Shown here: piece by piece, positions 9,814-17,412 of the stretch
How positions within the stretch are numbered: the stretch's first letter is position 1
Layout of the letters: the number at the start of each line of letters is the position of its first letter
Assembly: GCF_005222805.1 (NCBI RefSeq)
Contig: NZ_STGC01000005.1
Span: 1,216,456-1,280,455 of the forward strand
Direction: 5' to 3'
Length of the DNA stretch: 64,000 bases
Source: Devosia sp. FKR38
GTDB lineage: Bacteria; Pseudomonadota; Alphaproteobacteria; Rhizobiales; Devosiaceae
Notes under the pieces: generated by a model
The model's database searches: none
What the model saw: the letters and a program-made list of their open reading frames with translations, nothing else
Told to the model about the DNA's origin: nothing
Position numbers and translations under genes: made by a program

Positions 9814-10815
9814 TTACCGGAACGCCGGGATGACGTGGCGGCCGTAGCCGGCGATGATTTCTTCTTCGTCGCCGCTGTCGAGATAGATGTTGAACTGGGT
9901 GATGCCGGCCGCCTTGAGGGCGTGCATCTTGGCGATGTGCTCGTCCGGTTCGCCCAGCACGCAGAAATTCTCCACCACATCGGGGGTGATGAAGTCGAGG
10001 AACGGGTTATCGGCCTGGCCGTGCTTGGAGTAATCGTAACCGCGGCGTTTCTCGATATAACTGGTCAGGCTGGCCGGCACCTTGTCGCTGTCGGCGCCGT
10101 ATTTCTCAACGATATCAGCCACATGATTGCCCACCATGGCCGGAAACCACTTGGTTGCCTCGATAGCGCGGGCCTTGTCGCCGAAATAGGCGGGTGCGGC
10201 GGCCATGGAGCGATAGTTGCTCATGTCGCGGCCGGCGGCCTTGCCGGCGTCTATGCACTGGTCGGTGAACCATTTGCACAGGCCCGGATCGGCCAGCTGC
10301 AGCACCACGCCGTCGGCATGTTCGCCAGCGGTCTTGAGCGCCAGCGGACCATAGGCGGCAATCCAGCTGGGCATGTCATGGCCAACGGCCCAGGGGAACT
10401 TCACCGGCTCGTCGATCTCGCCATAGGTGACTTCCTCGCCGCGCACCATGGCGCGGGTCTTGTGGATGAACTCGGCCACCCGGGCCAGCGTCGCCGGCTT
10501 CTTGCCCATCACGCGACGCGAGCTGTCGCCACGACCGACGGCGAGATCAAAGCGGCCGCCGCTCTGCTTGGCGAGCGAGCCGAAGAGCGAGGCCGCCACC
10601 GACCAGTCGCGTACATCCGGATTGGTGACCAGTGGACCAAAGCGCATGTCCTTGGTGTGCTCCATGCACATGGCAATGGCCGCGTAGCAGTCGCGCCACA
10701 GGATGTGGGAGTCATAGAACCAGCAATAGCTGAAGCCCGCATATTCCGCCGCGCGCACCAGATAGCGGGCGCGATCCGCTTCGATAAAGCCCTTGAAGGT
10801 GATGCCGAATTCCAT
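9814..10815 (-). CDS. LLM-class flavin/F420-dependent oxidoreductase (CPS_4108-like group)
   Basis: TIM-barrel oxidoreductase of the luciferase-like monooxygenase superfamily, in the branch close to methylene-tetrahydromethanopterin reductase whose members are thought to use coenzyme F420. Recognisable stretches are YDSHILWRDCYAAIAMCMEH (first beta-alpha units), RFGPLVTNPDVRDWSVAAS, GRFDLAVGRGDSS and YDYSKHGQADNPFLDFI. The open frame extends upstream to 10992, but the family begins at MEFGITFKGF, so the ATG at 10815 is used (333 aa). The extension would also run through the operator at 10847-10864. Its neighbours are an F420-0-type importer, cofE and an F420-dependent dehydrogenase, which supports F420 rather than FMN as cofactor. 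The substrate cannot be read from sequence. Confidence 0.82.
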   Translation of the reverse strand: MEFGITFKGFIEADRARYLVRAAEYAGFSYCWFYDSHILWRDCYAAIAMCMEHTKDMRFGPLVTNPDVRDWSVAASLFGSLAKQSGGRFDLAVGRGDSSRRVMGKKPATLARVAEFIHKTRAMVRGEEVTYGEIDEPVKFPWAVGHDMPSWIAAYGPLALKTAGEHADGVVLQLADPGLCKWFTDQCIDAGKAAGRDMSNYRSMAAAPAYFGDKARAIEATKWFPAMVGNHVADIVEKYGADSDKVPASLTSYIEKRRGYDYSKHGQADNPFLDFITPDVVENFCVLGEPDEHIAKMHALKAAGITQFNIYLDSGDEEEIIAGYGRHVIPAFR

Positions 10816-10846
10816 GATGCGTTCCGTCTCCCCGTGCCGCAGCAAA

Positions 10847-10864
10847 TTTGACCAGTCGATCAAA
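10847..10864. promoter_or_regulatory. Putative operator of the F420 module, site 1
   Basis: TTTGACCA-GT-CGATCAAA, 31 bp upstream of the oxidoreductase start. The left half is identical to the site at 15604-15621 and the right half differs at two positions. An overlapping longer palindrome has arms AAATTTGA (10844-10851) and TCAAATTT (10860-10867). Repetition of the same half-site at both F420 gene promoters is the evidence; the cognate regulator is unknown. Confidence 0.6.
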
Positions 10865-10903
10865 TTTTTGGTCGCGCCCGGCGCCATTGTCAATCGCCTT
10901 TGC

Positions 10904-11704
10904 TCAATCGTTTCCGGGCGCCACCGGACCGTCATAGGCAATGAGCGGGCGCCCGCTGGCTGGATGGCGCAGCACGCTGGCGCTGACACCATAGACCGCG
11001 CGCAACAGGGCCGGGGTCAGCACCGCTTCGGGCGCCCCCTGGGCCACCATGCGGCCACCAGCCAGCACGATCAGCGCGTCACAAAAGCTGGCCGCCAGAT
11101 TGAGATCGTGAATGGCCAGCAGCACGGTGGCGCCGGCGCGGGCGCGCTGCCGCAGCAGCTCCAGAATGGCAAATTGCGCGTGGATATCGAGGTGATTGGT
11201 GGGCTCGTCGAGCAAGAGAAGCTGTGGCTGCTGCGCAAGAGCGCGCGCCACATGCAGCCGCTGCTGTTCGCCACCGGAGAGGCTTTGATAGGCGCGCGCC
11301 GCCAGGGGCGCCATGCCGACGGCGGCCAGCGCCGCATCGACCGCCGCGTCATCCTCGGGGGAGGGGGCCGACTGCCAGACGGACTGGAAGGGGATGCGGC
11401 CAAGCTGCACCACCTCACGGGCACTGAGATGCACCTCCGCCAAACCGCTCTGCTCCACCAGGGCCGAGAGCTGCGCCCGCGCCCGCCGCGGCATGGTCGG
11501 GAGGTCGGCGCCGTTGAAGTGGATAGCGCCACGCTCGAGCGGCACAAGTGCCAGAGCGGCCTTGAGCAGGCTCGACTTGCCGGCGCCATTGGGACCGATC
11601 AGCCCGGTCAGCCGCCCAGCTTCGGCGCGGCAATTGACGCCGTCGAGCAGCACAGCCGCACCGGCGCGCACCGAGACACCGGAGAAGACGAGGCCCGCGC
11701 TCAT
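10904..11704 (-). CDS. ABC transporter ATP-binding protein, proposed F420-0 importer
   Basis: Cytoplasmic ATPase of a type II (BtuCDF/FhuC-like) importer. Walker A is GPNGAGKS near residues 37-44, the ABC signature is LSGGEQQ, Walker B is LLLLDEPTNHLD and the switch histidine lies in LAIHDLN; all are intact. It has 266 aa and starts at the ATG of an ATGA overlap with the permease gene. The order binding protein, permease, ATPase directly behind cofE matches the cassette described for proposed F420-0 uptake systems (TIGRFAM families TIGR03868, TIGR03869 and TIGR03873). The ATPase alone would equally fit a B12 or ferric siderophore importer, so the substrate rests on context. Confidence 0.85.
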   Translation of the reverse strand: MSAGLVFSGVSVRAGAAVLLDGVNCRAEAGRLTGLIGPNGAGKSSLLKAALALVPLERGAIHFNGADLPTMPRRARAQLSALVEQSGLAEVHLSAREVVQLGRIPFQSVWQSAPSPEDDAAVDAALAAVGMAPLAARAYQSLSGGEQQRLHVARALAQQPQLLLLDEPTNHLDIHAQFAILELLRQRARAGATVLLAIHDLNLAASFCDALIVLAGGRMVAQGAPEAVLTPALLRAVYGVSASVLRHPASGRPLIAYDGPVAPGND

Positions 11705-12720
11705 GTGACCCGCCGATAGCGCAGGAGAACGAGCAAGAAGATCGGCGCGCCCAGCAGCGCCGTGATGATGCCGACCGGCAGCTCGCGCGGGGCAAAGAGG
11801 CTCCGCGCCGCGGTATCGGTCCACACCATGAAGCTGGCGCCCACCAGCATGGCCACGGGCAGCATGACGCGGTGGCGCGAGCCGGTGGCCAGGCGCACCA
11901 CATGCGGCACGATGAGCCCGACAAAGCCGATGGCCCCGCCCACGGCGACCAGCGATCCCGTGAGCAACGCCGTGGCGCCGAGCAGCAGCCAGCGCAGGCG
12001 CACCACATCGACGCCCAGCGTGGCGGCCGCCGCATCGCCAAAGGCAAAGGCATCGAGCGCCCGGCCGGCAAACAGCATGGGCACGCCGAGCACCAGAACA
12101 GCCGCCAGCACCACGCCGGCATCGGCCCAGCCCGAGCCGCTGAGCGAGCCCATCAGCCAGCTCAGGATCTCGCGATAGGAATCCCCGGTTGCTGACCAGA
12201 AGATGAGAAAGGAGGTCGCGGCCGACATCAGCGCGGAAATGGCAATGCCCGAAAGGATCGCCCGCGACGGCGTGGCGCCGCCGAGCAGTTTGGTGATCAG
12301 CAGCGTCAGCGCCATGGCAGCCCCAGCGCCCGCAAAGGCGCCCACCGGCATCAGCAAAGACGCGCCGATCAGCAGAAAGACAACCGCGCCCAAGGCAGCG
12401 CCGGAGGAAAGGCCGAGCAAATAGGGATCGGCAAGAGGGTTGCGGGTCAGCGCCTGCATAATGGCGCCGCACAGCGCCAGGCCAGCGCCAATGCCGGCGG
12501 CCACCAGCACGCGCGGCAGGCGCAGATCCCAGATGATGGCGTCGCGCAGCCGGGTCACCGGCACCTCGCCGGGCAGGCCCAGATGATGGGCAATGGTCTG
12601 CCACACTTCGGTGGCAGCGATGTCGGCGGGACCAAGGGTCACCGCCAACACCAGGCTCAGGGCCAGCAGCGCCCACAAGGCGCCATTCAGCGCGCGTTGT
12701 GGACCCTGGTTCAGGCTCAC
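11701..12720 (-). CDS. ABC transporter permease, proposed F420-0 importer
   Basis: Polytopic inner-membrane permease of the FecCD/BtuC family, with about ten predicted transmembrane helices over 339 aa. Family markers are LRLPRVLVAAGIGAGLALCG, MQALTRNPLADPYLLG (the coupling region with NPLADP) and GAIGFVGLIVPHVVRLATG. The start is GTG at 12720, whose first bases overlap the stop of the binding-protein gene (GTGA), and its end overlaps the ATPase gene by four bases. The tight coupling shows that binding protein, permease and ATPase form one transporter. Substrate assignment follows from cofE in the same operon. Confidence 0.87.
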   Translation of the reverse strand: MSLNQGPQRALNGALWALLALSLVLAVTLGPADIAATEVWQTIAHHLGLPGEVPVTRLRDAIIWDLRLPRVLVAAGIGAGLALCGAIMQALTRNPLADPYLLGLSSGAALGAVVFLLIGASLLMPVGAFAGAGAAMALTLLITKLLGGATPSRAILSGIAISALMSAATSFLIFWSATGDSYREILSWLMGSLSGSGWADAGVVLAAVLVLGVPMLFAGRALDAFAFGDAAAATLGVDVVRLRWLLLGATALLTGSLVAVGGAIGFVGLIVPHVVRLATGSRHRVMLPVAMLVGASFMVWTDTAARSLFAPRELPVGIITALLGAPIFLLVLLRYRRVT

Positions 12721-13664
12721 GGCGTGACGGTCAGCGCGGCCAACTGGGCCGCCATGTCGATGGTGGCGGGCACATTGCGCACGCCGGCTTCCGAGGCCGG
12801 GAAGGGCAGGACGAGATAGCGCTGGTTGACCACGGCATCAAGCTTGCTGGTGACCGGGTTCTCGGCCAGCAGCTTCTTCTTCTGCGCGGCCGAGTTCCAG
12901 GCGGCATCGACCAGCACGATCACATCGGGATTGGCATCGACAATGGCTTCCCAGCTGCTGGCGAACCAGCCTTCATCGACATCGGCGAAGATATTGGTGA
13001 GGCCGAGTGCTTCCATGATCATGGCCGGGGCATTGCTGCCGGCGCCGACATAGGGCGCCTTGGTGCCCGAGGAATACCAGACCGCAGTGAGGCCACGCGT
13101 ATCGGCGGTGACGCCGGCCAGGGCCGTGCGCTGCTCGGCAATCAGGGCCTCGGCCGCAGCGCTGGCGTCAAAGATGGTGCCGATTTCGGCGATCTCGGCA
13201 AAAACGCCATCAAAGGTGAGCTTGGCCGGCTTGATCGAACGGCAGGCGGCCGGCGCCACATAGCTGGCAACGCCGAGATCGAGCAGGCTCTGGCGTTCGC
13301 CGGCGCCATCGGCGGCAAAATTGCTCTCCCAGCCGCCATAGACCAGGTCCGGCTCGGCCTCGAGCACCACTTCCTGCGAGGGCACCTTGTCGGCCAGTAC
13401 GGGCAGAGCCGCAGCGGTCGCGGTCCAGGGCTCGGGTGCCGGATCGTCCTGGAAGCCGACGCCGACGATGCGGTCGGCCAGGCCCAGGGCCAGCAGCATT
13501 TCGGTGGTCGAGGACTTGATGGTCACCACGCGCTTGGGCGCGGCGGCAAAACTGACCGACACCCCGCAATTATCGAGGGTCAGCGGATAGGCAGTTTCGG
13601 CAAAGGCGGCTGTGCTCGACAGCGCAGCGAGGGCAAGGGCGAAAAAGGTATGGGAGGCGCGCAT
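12717..13664 (-). CDS. Periplasmic substrate-binding protein, proposed F420-0 importer
   Basis: Type III (BtuF-like) binding protein with a Sec signal peptide of about 22 residues ending AAFA. The mature protein opens with YPLTLDNCGVSVSF and KRVVTIKSSTTEMLLALGL, the usual start of metal-chelate and corrinoid binding proteins. The stretch DLVYGGWESNFAADGAG with the following AACRSIKPAKL resembles what I recall of the F420-0-associated subgroup. The ATG at 13664 is four bases beyond the cofE stop, and its product is 315 aa. An upstream extension of the frame would overlap cofE and lacks a signal peptide at its start. What it binds is inferred from operon context: F420-0 or a related deazaflavin is most likely, a corrinoid or ferric siderophore is the alternative. 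Confidence 0.82.
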   Translation of the reverse strand: MRASHTFFALALAALSSTAAFAETAYPLTLDNCGVSVSFAAAPKRVVTIKSSTTEMLLALGLADRIVGVGFQDDPAPEPWTATAAALPVLADKVPSQEVVLEAEPDLVYGGWESNFAADGAGERQSLLDLGVASYVAPAACRSIKPAKLTFDGVFAEIAEIGTIFDASAAAEALIAEQRTALAGVTADTRGLTAVWYSSGTKAPYVGAGSNAPAMIMEALGLTNIFADVDEGWFASSWEAIVDANPDVIVLVDAAWNSAAQKKKLLAENPVTSKLDAVVNQRYLVLPFPASEAGVRNVPATIDMAAQLAALTVTP

Positions 13665-13668
13665 GGGA

Positions 13669-14520
13669 TCAGTCCTGATGCTGGGCTTGGGGCGGAGAAA
13701 CGGAGGAAGTGTCGGGCTGGGCAGCGTCCGAACCGCGTTCGGCAACGGCCGCTGCGTAACCCAGGCGATAGGCCTCGGCGGAGCCGAAGCGGAACATGTC
13801 TTCGTCGACCGAGCGCACCAGCGTGCGGGCGCCGGGCGCATCGATATCGACCACCAGCCGGCCCAGGCCGCGCACAATGGCGACCGGAATGCCACTGGCC
13901 TTGCCCTTGACCAGGTCGGCAGCGCCAGCCAGCTCATCGGCCAGCACGGTGATGGTCACCTGCAGCGGCTTGCCATTGGCATCGACGCCGCCGCGCATAT
14001 CGTCGGTGACAATGACGCCGGCGGCGCCGATCGCCACATCGGTCTGCCCGACACGCCAGGGTCGCCCGAAGGTGTCGGTGATGATGATGCCCAGGCGCAG
14101 GCCAAGCCTGTCGCGCAGGCCGGCGCAAAGCTGGCGCGCCGACAGATCGGGATCCTCGGGCAGGCGCAGCGCCACGCCATCGGGCACATTGGAGGTGTCG
14201 ATGCCCGCCGCAGCCATCACCAGGCCCTGGCGGGTCTCGACGATCTGGGTGACGCCGCCAGGGTGCACACGCTCGGCCACCACGCGCACTGTATCAAGCG
14301 CAATGGCTTTTTCCCGGTCGGCCACCGGCACCTGGCGCCCCTCGGCCTTGGAGACGATCTTGCTGGTGACCACCAAAATATCGCCGTCGCGCAGCGCGGT
14401 CTCGGCATCGTCGAGCGCCTGATGCGCCACGGCATCGGCGATCAGCGCCACCAGATCATCGCCGGCCGCGATTTCGGGCAATCCGGTCAGGCCCCAGACG
14501 GAAAAGCGTGGCAAACTCAT
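13669..14520 (-). CDS. cofE: Coenzyme F420-0:L-glutamate ligase
   Basis: Adds L-glutamate residues to coenzyme F420-0 in a GTP-dependent reaction, the last step of F420 synthesis. Family marks are [36 protein letters not shown], and above all [20 protein letters not shown], which is highly characteristic. The protein (283 aa) is a single-domain CofE without the C-terminal nitroreductase domain of mycobacterial FbiB. It sits between the glucose-6-phosphate dehydrogenase gene (54-nt gap) and the binding-protein gene (four bases). No fbiC, cofD or fbiD occurs in the window, so this may be the only F420 biosynthesis step encoded here, acting on imported F420-0. The last 25 residues, rich in Ser, Pro and Gln, look like a disordered tail. 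Confidence 0.93.
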   Translation of the reverse strand: MSLPRFSVWGLTGLPEIAAGDDLVALIADAVAHQALDDAETALRDGDILVVTSKIVSKAEGRQVPVADREKAIALDTVRVVAERVHPGGVTQIVETRQGLVMAAAGIDTSNVPDGVALRLPEDPDLSARQLCAGLRDRLGLRLGIIITDTFGRPWRVGQTDVAIGAAGVIVTDDMRGGVDANGKPLQVTITVLADELAGAADLVKGKASGIPVAIVRGLGRLVVDIDAPGARTLVRSVDEDMFRFGSAEAYRLGYAAAVAERGSDAAQPDTSSVSPPQAQHQD

Positions 14521-14574
14521 TCTCGAAAACCCGTGCGTGGCTGGCAGAGGGGGCAGGGGGCCTGTTCCCCGGCG

Positions 14575-15570
14575 TTAGAGCGCCTTGAGGCGCGGCAGGA
14601 TATCGCGCGCATAAAGCTGCAGGAACCGGCTCTGGTCATCGCCGGGCGCATGGAACACCAGGTGATCAAAGCCATAATCGATATAGGTCTTGATCGCGGC
14701 AACATGCTCGTCCGGATCGCTCGAAACAATCCAGCGCTTGGCGATGCGCTCGATGGGCAACTGAGCAGCCAGCCGCTCCATTTCCTCGGGATCTTCCACC
14801 GAGTGTTTTTCCTCGGCCGACAGCGACAGCGCCGCCCAGCCGCGCGTATTGTTGAGCGCCGCCTCCGGATCGGGATCGTAGGAGACCTTGACCTCAATCA
14901 TGCGCTCGAACGGCTTGCCGGCCAGCGGGGATTCCGCCCGGCCCAGCGCCACATTGGGCAGCAGCTGGTCGACATAGAGCTCGGCGCCCTTGCCGGAGGT
15001 GCAGATAAAGCCATCGCCGGCACGACCGGCATATTTGGCATTGAGCGGCCCGGCGGCGGCCAGATAGATCGGCACCATGTCATCGGGCTTGTCATAGATG
15101 GTGGCGTTCTGCGTCTTGTAAAACTCGCCCTCAAAGCTGACGCGATCTTCGCTCCACAGCTGCCGGATCAGTGCCACGGCTTCGCGCAACCGCGCCGACC
15201 GCTCCTTGAGCTCGGGCCAGACCATGCCGGTGGACGGCACTTCGTTGAGCGATTCACCGGTGCCGACGCCCAGGATCACGCGATTGGGGAACATGGCGCC
15301 CAGCGTGCCAAAGGCATGCGCCACGACCGACGGATGCAGCCGGAAGGTCGGCGTCAGCACCGAGGTGCCCAGCACCACACGCTCGGTGCGCGCCAGCACT
15401 GCCGCCATCCAGGCCGGCGCAAAGGGCGCATGGCCATCGGTATGCTTCCAGGGCTGGAAATGATCGCTGACGAACACCGAGTCAAAGCCGGCATTCTCCG
15501 CCTCGACGGCGAAATCGAGCAATTTGGTGGGCGCGAACTGTTCCGCCGACGCCTTGTATCCGAAGCGCAT
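14575..15570 (-). CDS. fgd: F420-dependent glucose-6-phosphate dehydrogenase
   Basis: Oxidises glucose-6-phosphate while reducing F420 to F420H2, the main source of reduced F420 in mycobacteria. The sequence follows mycobacterial FGD closely: SDHFQPW (D36, H37, W41), [10 protein letters not shown] (E106), CTSGKG (K194), EEKHS and IAKRWIV, matching the residues known to bind F420 and the sugar phosphate. The frame is open to 15753, but GYKASAEQF is the family start. A strong TGGAGG site lies six bases before the ATG at 15570, against none for the ATG at 15576, so 15570 is used (331 aa). It is first gene of the F420 operon and has the palindrome TTTGACCA-AC-TGGTCAAA 33 bp upstream. Conservation of all key residues makes F420 use likely. 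Confidence 0.92.
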   Translation of the reverse strand: MRFGYKASAEQFAPTKLLDFAVEAENAGFDSVFVSDHFQPWKHTDGHAPFAPAWMAAVLARTERVVLGTSVLTPTFRLHPSVVAHAFGTLGAMFPNRVILGVGTGESLNEVPSTGMVWPELKERSARLREAVALIRQLWSEDRVSFEGEFYKTQNATIYDKPDDMVPIYLAAAGPLNAKYAGRAGDGFICTSGKGAELYVDQLLPNVALGRAESPLAGKPFERMIEVKVSYDPDPEAALNNTRGWAALSLSAEEKHSVEDPEEMERLAAQLPIERIAKRWIVSSDPDEHVAAIKTYIDYGFDHLVFHAPGDDQSRFLQLYARDILPRLKAL

Positions 15571-15603
15571 TGCCATCCTCCATGCCCATGCCAACGACAA
15601 TAC

Positions 15604-15621
15604 TTTGACCAACTGGTCAAA
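15604..15621. promoter_or_regulatory. Putative operator of the F420 module, site 2
   Basis: Perfect 8-bp inverted repeat with a two-base spacer, TTTGACCA-AC-TGGTCAAA, 33 bp before the FGD start. The same half-site recurs upstream of the LLM oxidoreductase (10847-10864) at nearly the same distance. The geometry fits a small dimeric repressor such as TetR or MarR family; none is encoded nearby. Confidence 0.65.
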
Positions 15622-16246
15622 ATTGTCCATCGGATTCTTGCGCGCCGTCCCGGGACCGATTCCGGGGCTCTGACTGGTCATCCGGGCAGCGTTGCGTAAC
15701 CGCGACGGTGTCCCGGTGGACGGTATGCCGGCCAGATTGCAGGCGCATGGCAAATGGCGCGGCTATAGGCCCGGACATTGGCTTGGCATCGGCGCTCTGG
15801 ACGCCGTGCTGACGGGACGATCCGCAGAGCTCAGCGACCGTTGCGGCGATCCGAGGTTCACCACGTCGATCACCAGCACGGCTGCGGCACCCGAGTGAGC
15901 GCTAAAACAGATCATGATGGTGCAGGACATTGCGCCAGACGACACACAACGCGCTTGCCAACGGCCGCATCGCCAGCAAAATGCAAAAACCGACATTCGG
16001 CACAGCCAAATCGGCTCGAAGACCCCAAAAGCCAGCAAACCCGCCATATTGCCATCCACAAAAGTTCCATAATATATATTATGCGAATTGTGGATATCGG
16101 GTTGTGAAGGGCTGGTTGGTGCTAGGTTCTGCGCGGCCCTGATCCACTTGTGCTGCCTGGCGCTCCAAACGCCACAATGCCAGCGAGCTCCATTCCCCTG
16201 GCGCACATCCATCTATCACGCCCCCAACCACGCGCCTGATCGACCA
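15622..16246. other. Non-coding interval between FGD and the B12 importer
   Basis: About 620 bp with no convincing gene on either strand; the open frame 15763-16212 (minus) has no family features. It is less GC-rich than its surroundings around 15900-16100 and contains the nested palindrome at 16054-16095. Apart from that and the promoter at its right end, nothing could be recognised. Confidence 0.6.
16054..16095. repeat. Nested 42-bp palindrome with AT-rich core
   Basis: A perfect 16-bp palindrome CATAATATATATTATG (16068-16083) is flanked at short distance by a second inverted pair, ATCCACAA (16054-16061) and TTGTGGAT (16088-16095). The outer arms resemble DnaA boxes (ATATCCACA on the minus strand has one mismatch). 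It lies between two divergent operons, and its role is unknown. Confidence 0.6.
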
Positions 16247-16276
16247 TTGACAAGACTCTACCCCCTGCGCTTTATC
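16247..16276 (+). promoter_or_regulatory. Promoter of the cobalamin-riboswitch transcript
   Basis: A consensus -35 box TTGACA (16247-16252) is followed after 18 bases by TTTATC (16271-16276) as -10 box. Transcription would start near 16283, just before the first riboswitch helix. Confidence 0.55.
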
Positions 16277-16283
16277 TCGACCG

Positions 16284-16476
16284 TTGAAGGTTCCTCGGCG
16301 GTCGATTGCCAACGGGGATTAAAAGGGAACACGGTGCGACGTACCCATCAGGGCGCAAAACCGTGGCTGCCCCCGCAACTGTAAGCGGTGAGCTCTTCCA
16401 AGACACCACTGGCCTTTATGGGCTGGGAAGGTTGGAAGCGCTGAGACCCGTGAGCCAGGAGACCTGCCATCGACAT
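16284..16476 (+). ncRNA. Cobalamin (AdoCbl) riboswitch
   Basis: The conserved riboswitch blocks occur in order: AAAAGGGAACACGGTG near 16321, GCTGCCCCCGCAACTGTAAG near 16366-16385, a GGGAAGG segment near 16434, and the B12 box AGCCAGGAGACCTGCC at 16453-16468. Ligand binding normally represses the downstream gene. The following CCCGGCCGGGG stretch (16485-16495) could form the expression platform before the btuD ribosome binding site. Its position ahead of the ATPase, binding-protein and permease genes is the best evidence that this second importer carries B12. Confidence 0.93.
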
Positions 16477-16514
16477 CCACGAAACCCGGCCGGGGTGTGC
16501 CGAGGGGAACGACG

Positions 16515-16628
16515 ATGGCGCTCGACGACCACCACATCGCAGCACTCTGCCTGATCGGTTCTTTCGCACCGCCCTGCCCATTGGCGGAGGCCTGCGATGG
16601 ATCTGGCGCGACGACTCGTCGGCGGTAA
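16515..16628 (+). CDS. Possible 37-aa small ORF between the riboswitch and btuD
   Basis: An ATG at 16515 with GAGGGG eight bases upstream opens a 37-codon frame that ends inside the first codons of btuD in another reading frame. The peptide begins MALDDHHIAALCLIG and has two Asp-His pairs, one His-His and three cysteines, without family features. It could be a leader whose translation is gated by the riboswitch and coupled to btuD, or chance. I see no independent support. Confidence 0.25.
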   Translation: MALDDHHIAALCLIGSFAPPCPLAEACDGSGATTRRR

Positions 16629-17403
16629 TCCGGCCCGACTGACTGTTGAGAGGCTGAGCTGGGGCCCCAGGGGCCACCGGCCGATCATTGCCGACCTCGA
16701 TTTCACGGTCGAGCCCGGCGCCATGCTGGCCGTGGTCGGACCCAATGGCGCCGGCAAGTCCAGCCTCCTGCGCTGCCTCTATCGCTATCATCGCCCGACG
16801 ATTGGCTGCGTGCTGCTCGATGGCGCCGATATCTGGCAGTCCCAGCCCAGGGCCCTCGCCCGCCGCGTCGCTACCGTGCTGCAGGAATCGGCCTCCGATT
16901 TCGGCCTCAGCGTCGCCGAGATCGTCGAGCTTGGCCTGACGCCGCATCAGCAGCGCTTTGGCGCCCCGGCCTATGAATCCGTTGAGGATGCGCTGGCGCT
17001 GATGCAGCTTACCGCGCTGGCGCCGAGGGACTTCGCCTCGCTCTCCGGCGGCGAAAAGCAGCGCGTGATGATCGCCCGGGCCCTGGTGCAGCGGCCGGAT
17101 CTGCTGATCCTGGACGAACCCACCAATCATCTCGACATCCGCCACCAGCTCGATGTGCTGGCGCTCCTGGCCAGCCTGCCCACCACCGTGGTGGTGTCGC
17201 TGCACGATCTGGCGCTGGCCGCCGCCCATGCCGATCGCGTGCTGCTGCTCGATCAGGGCCGCCAGGCCCAGTTCGGCGCGCCGCTCGAGGTGCTGACGCC
17301 CTTGGCGATCCGCCAGACTTTTGCTGTCGAGACCGCCATCGACAGCCATCCGGCCACCGGCCGGCCCCGCTTTTCCTTTCACCGCGATAATTCAGACATT
17401 TAG
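16597..17403 (+). CDS. btuD: Cobalamin ABC transporter ATP-binding protein
   Basis: ATPase of a type II importer. Walker A is GPNGAGKS near residues 48-55, the signature is LSGGEKQ, Walker B is LLILDEPTNHLD and the H-loop is SLHDLALA. The protein has 268 aa. Its ATG at 16597 is six bases after GGCGGAGG, a strong site that fixes the start. It is the first gene after the cobalamin riboswitch and is followed closely by the binding protein and permease. The order ATPase, binding protein, permease differs from the F420-linked cassette to its left, so the two are separate paralogous systems and not a recent duplication of one. Confidence 0.88.
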   Translation: MDLARRLVGGNPARLTVERLSWGPRGHRPIIADLDFTVEPGAMLAVVGPNGAGKSSLLRCLYRYHRPTIGCVLLDGADIWQSQPRALARRVATVLQESASDFGLSVAEIVELGLTPHQQRFGAPAYESVEDALALMQLTALAPRDFASLSGGEKQRVMIARALVQRPDLLILDEPTNHLDIRHQLDVLALLASLPTTVVVSLHDLALAAAHADRVLLLDQGRQAQFGAPLEVLTPLAIRQTFAVETAIDSHPATGRPRFSFHRDNSDI

Positions 17404-17412
17404 GAGTTTTTG

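Noticed and set aside
15763..16212. 149-codon minus-strand frame in the fgd-riboswitch interval
   Set aside because: No ribosome binding site, no family pattern, and it runs across the AT-rich palindrome; composition is unlike the neighbouring genes.
17410..17412. TTG start for btuF, and TTG at 2448 for rlpA
   Set aside because: An ATG directly downstream has better spacing to the ribosome binding site in both cases.
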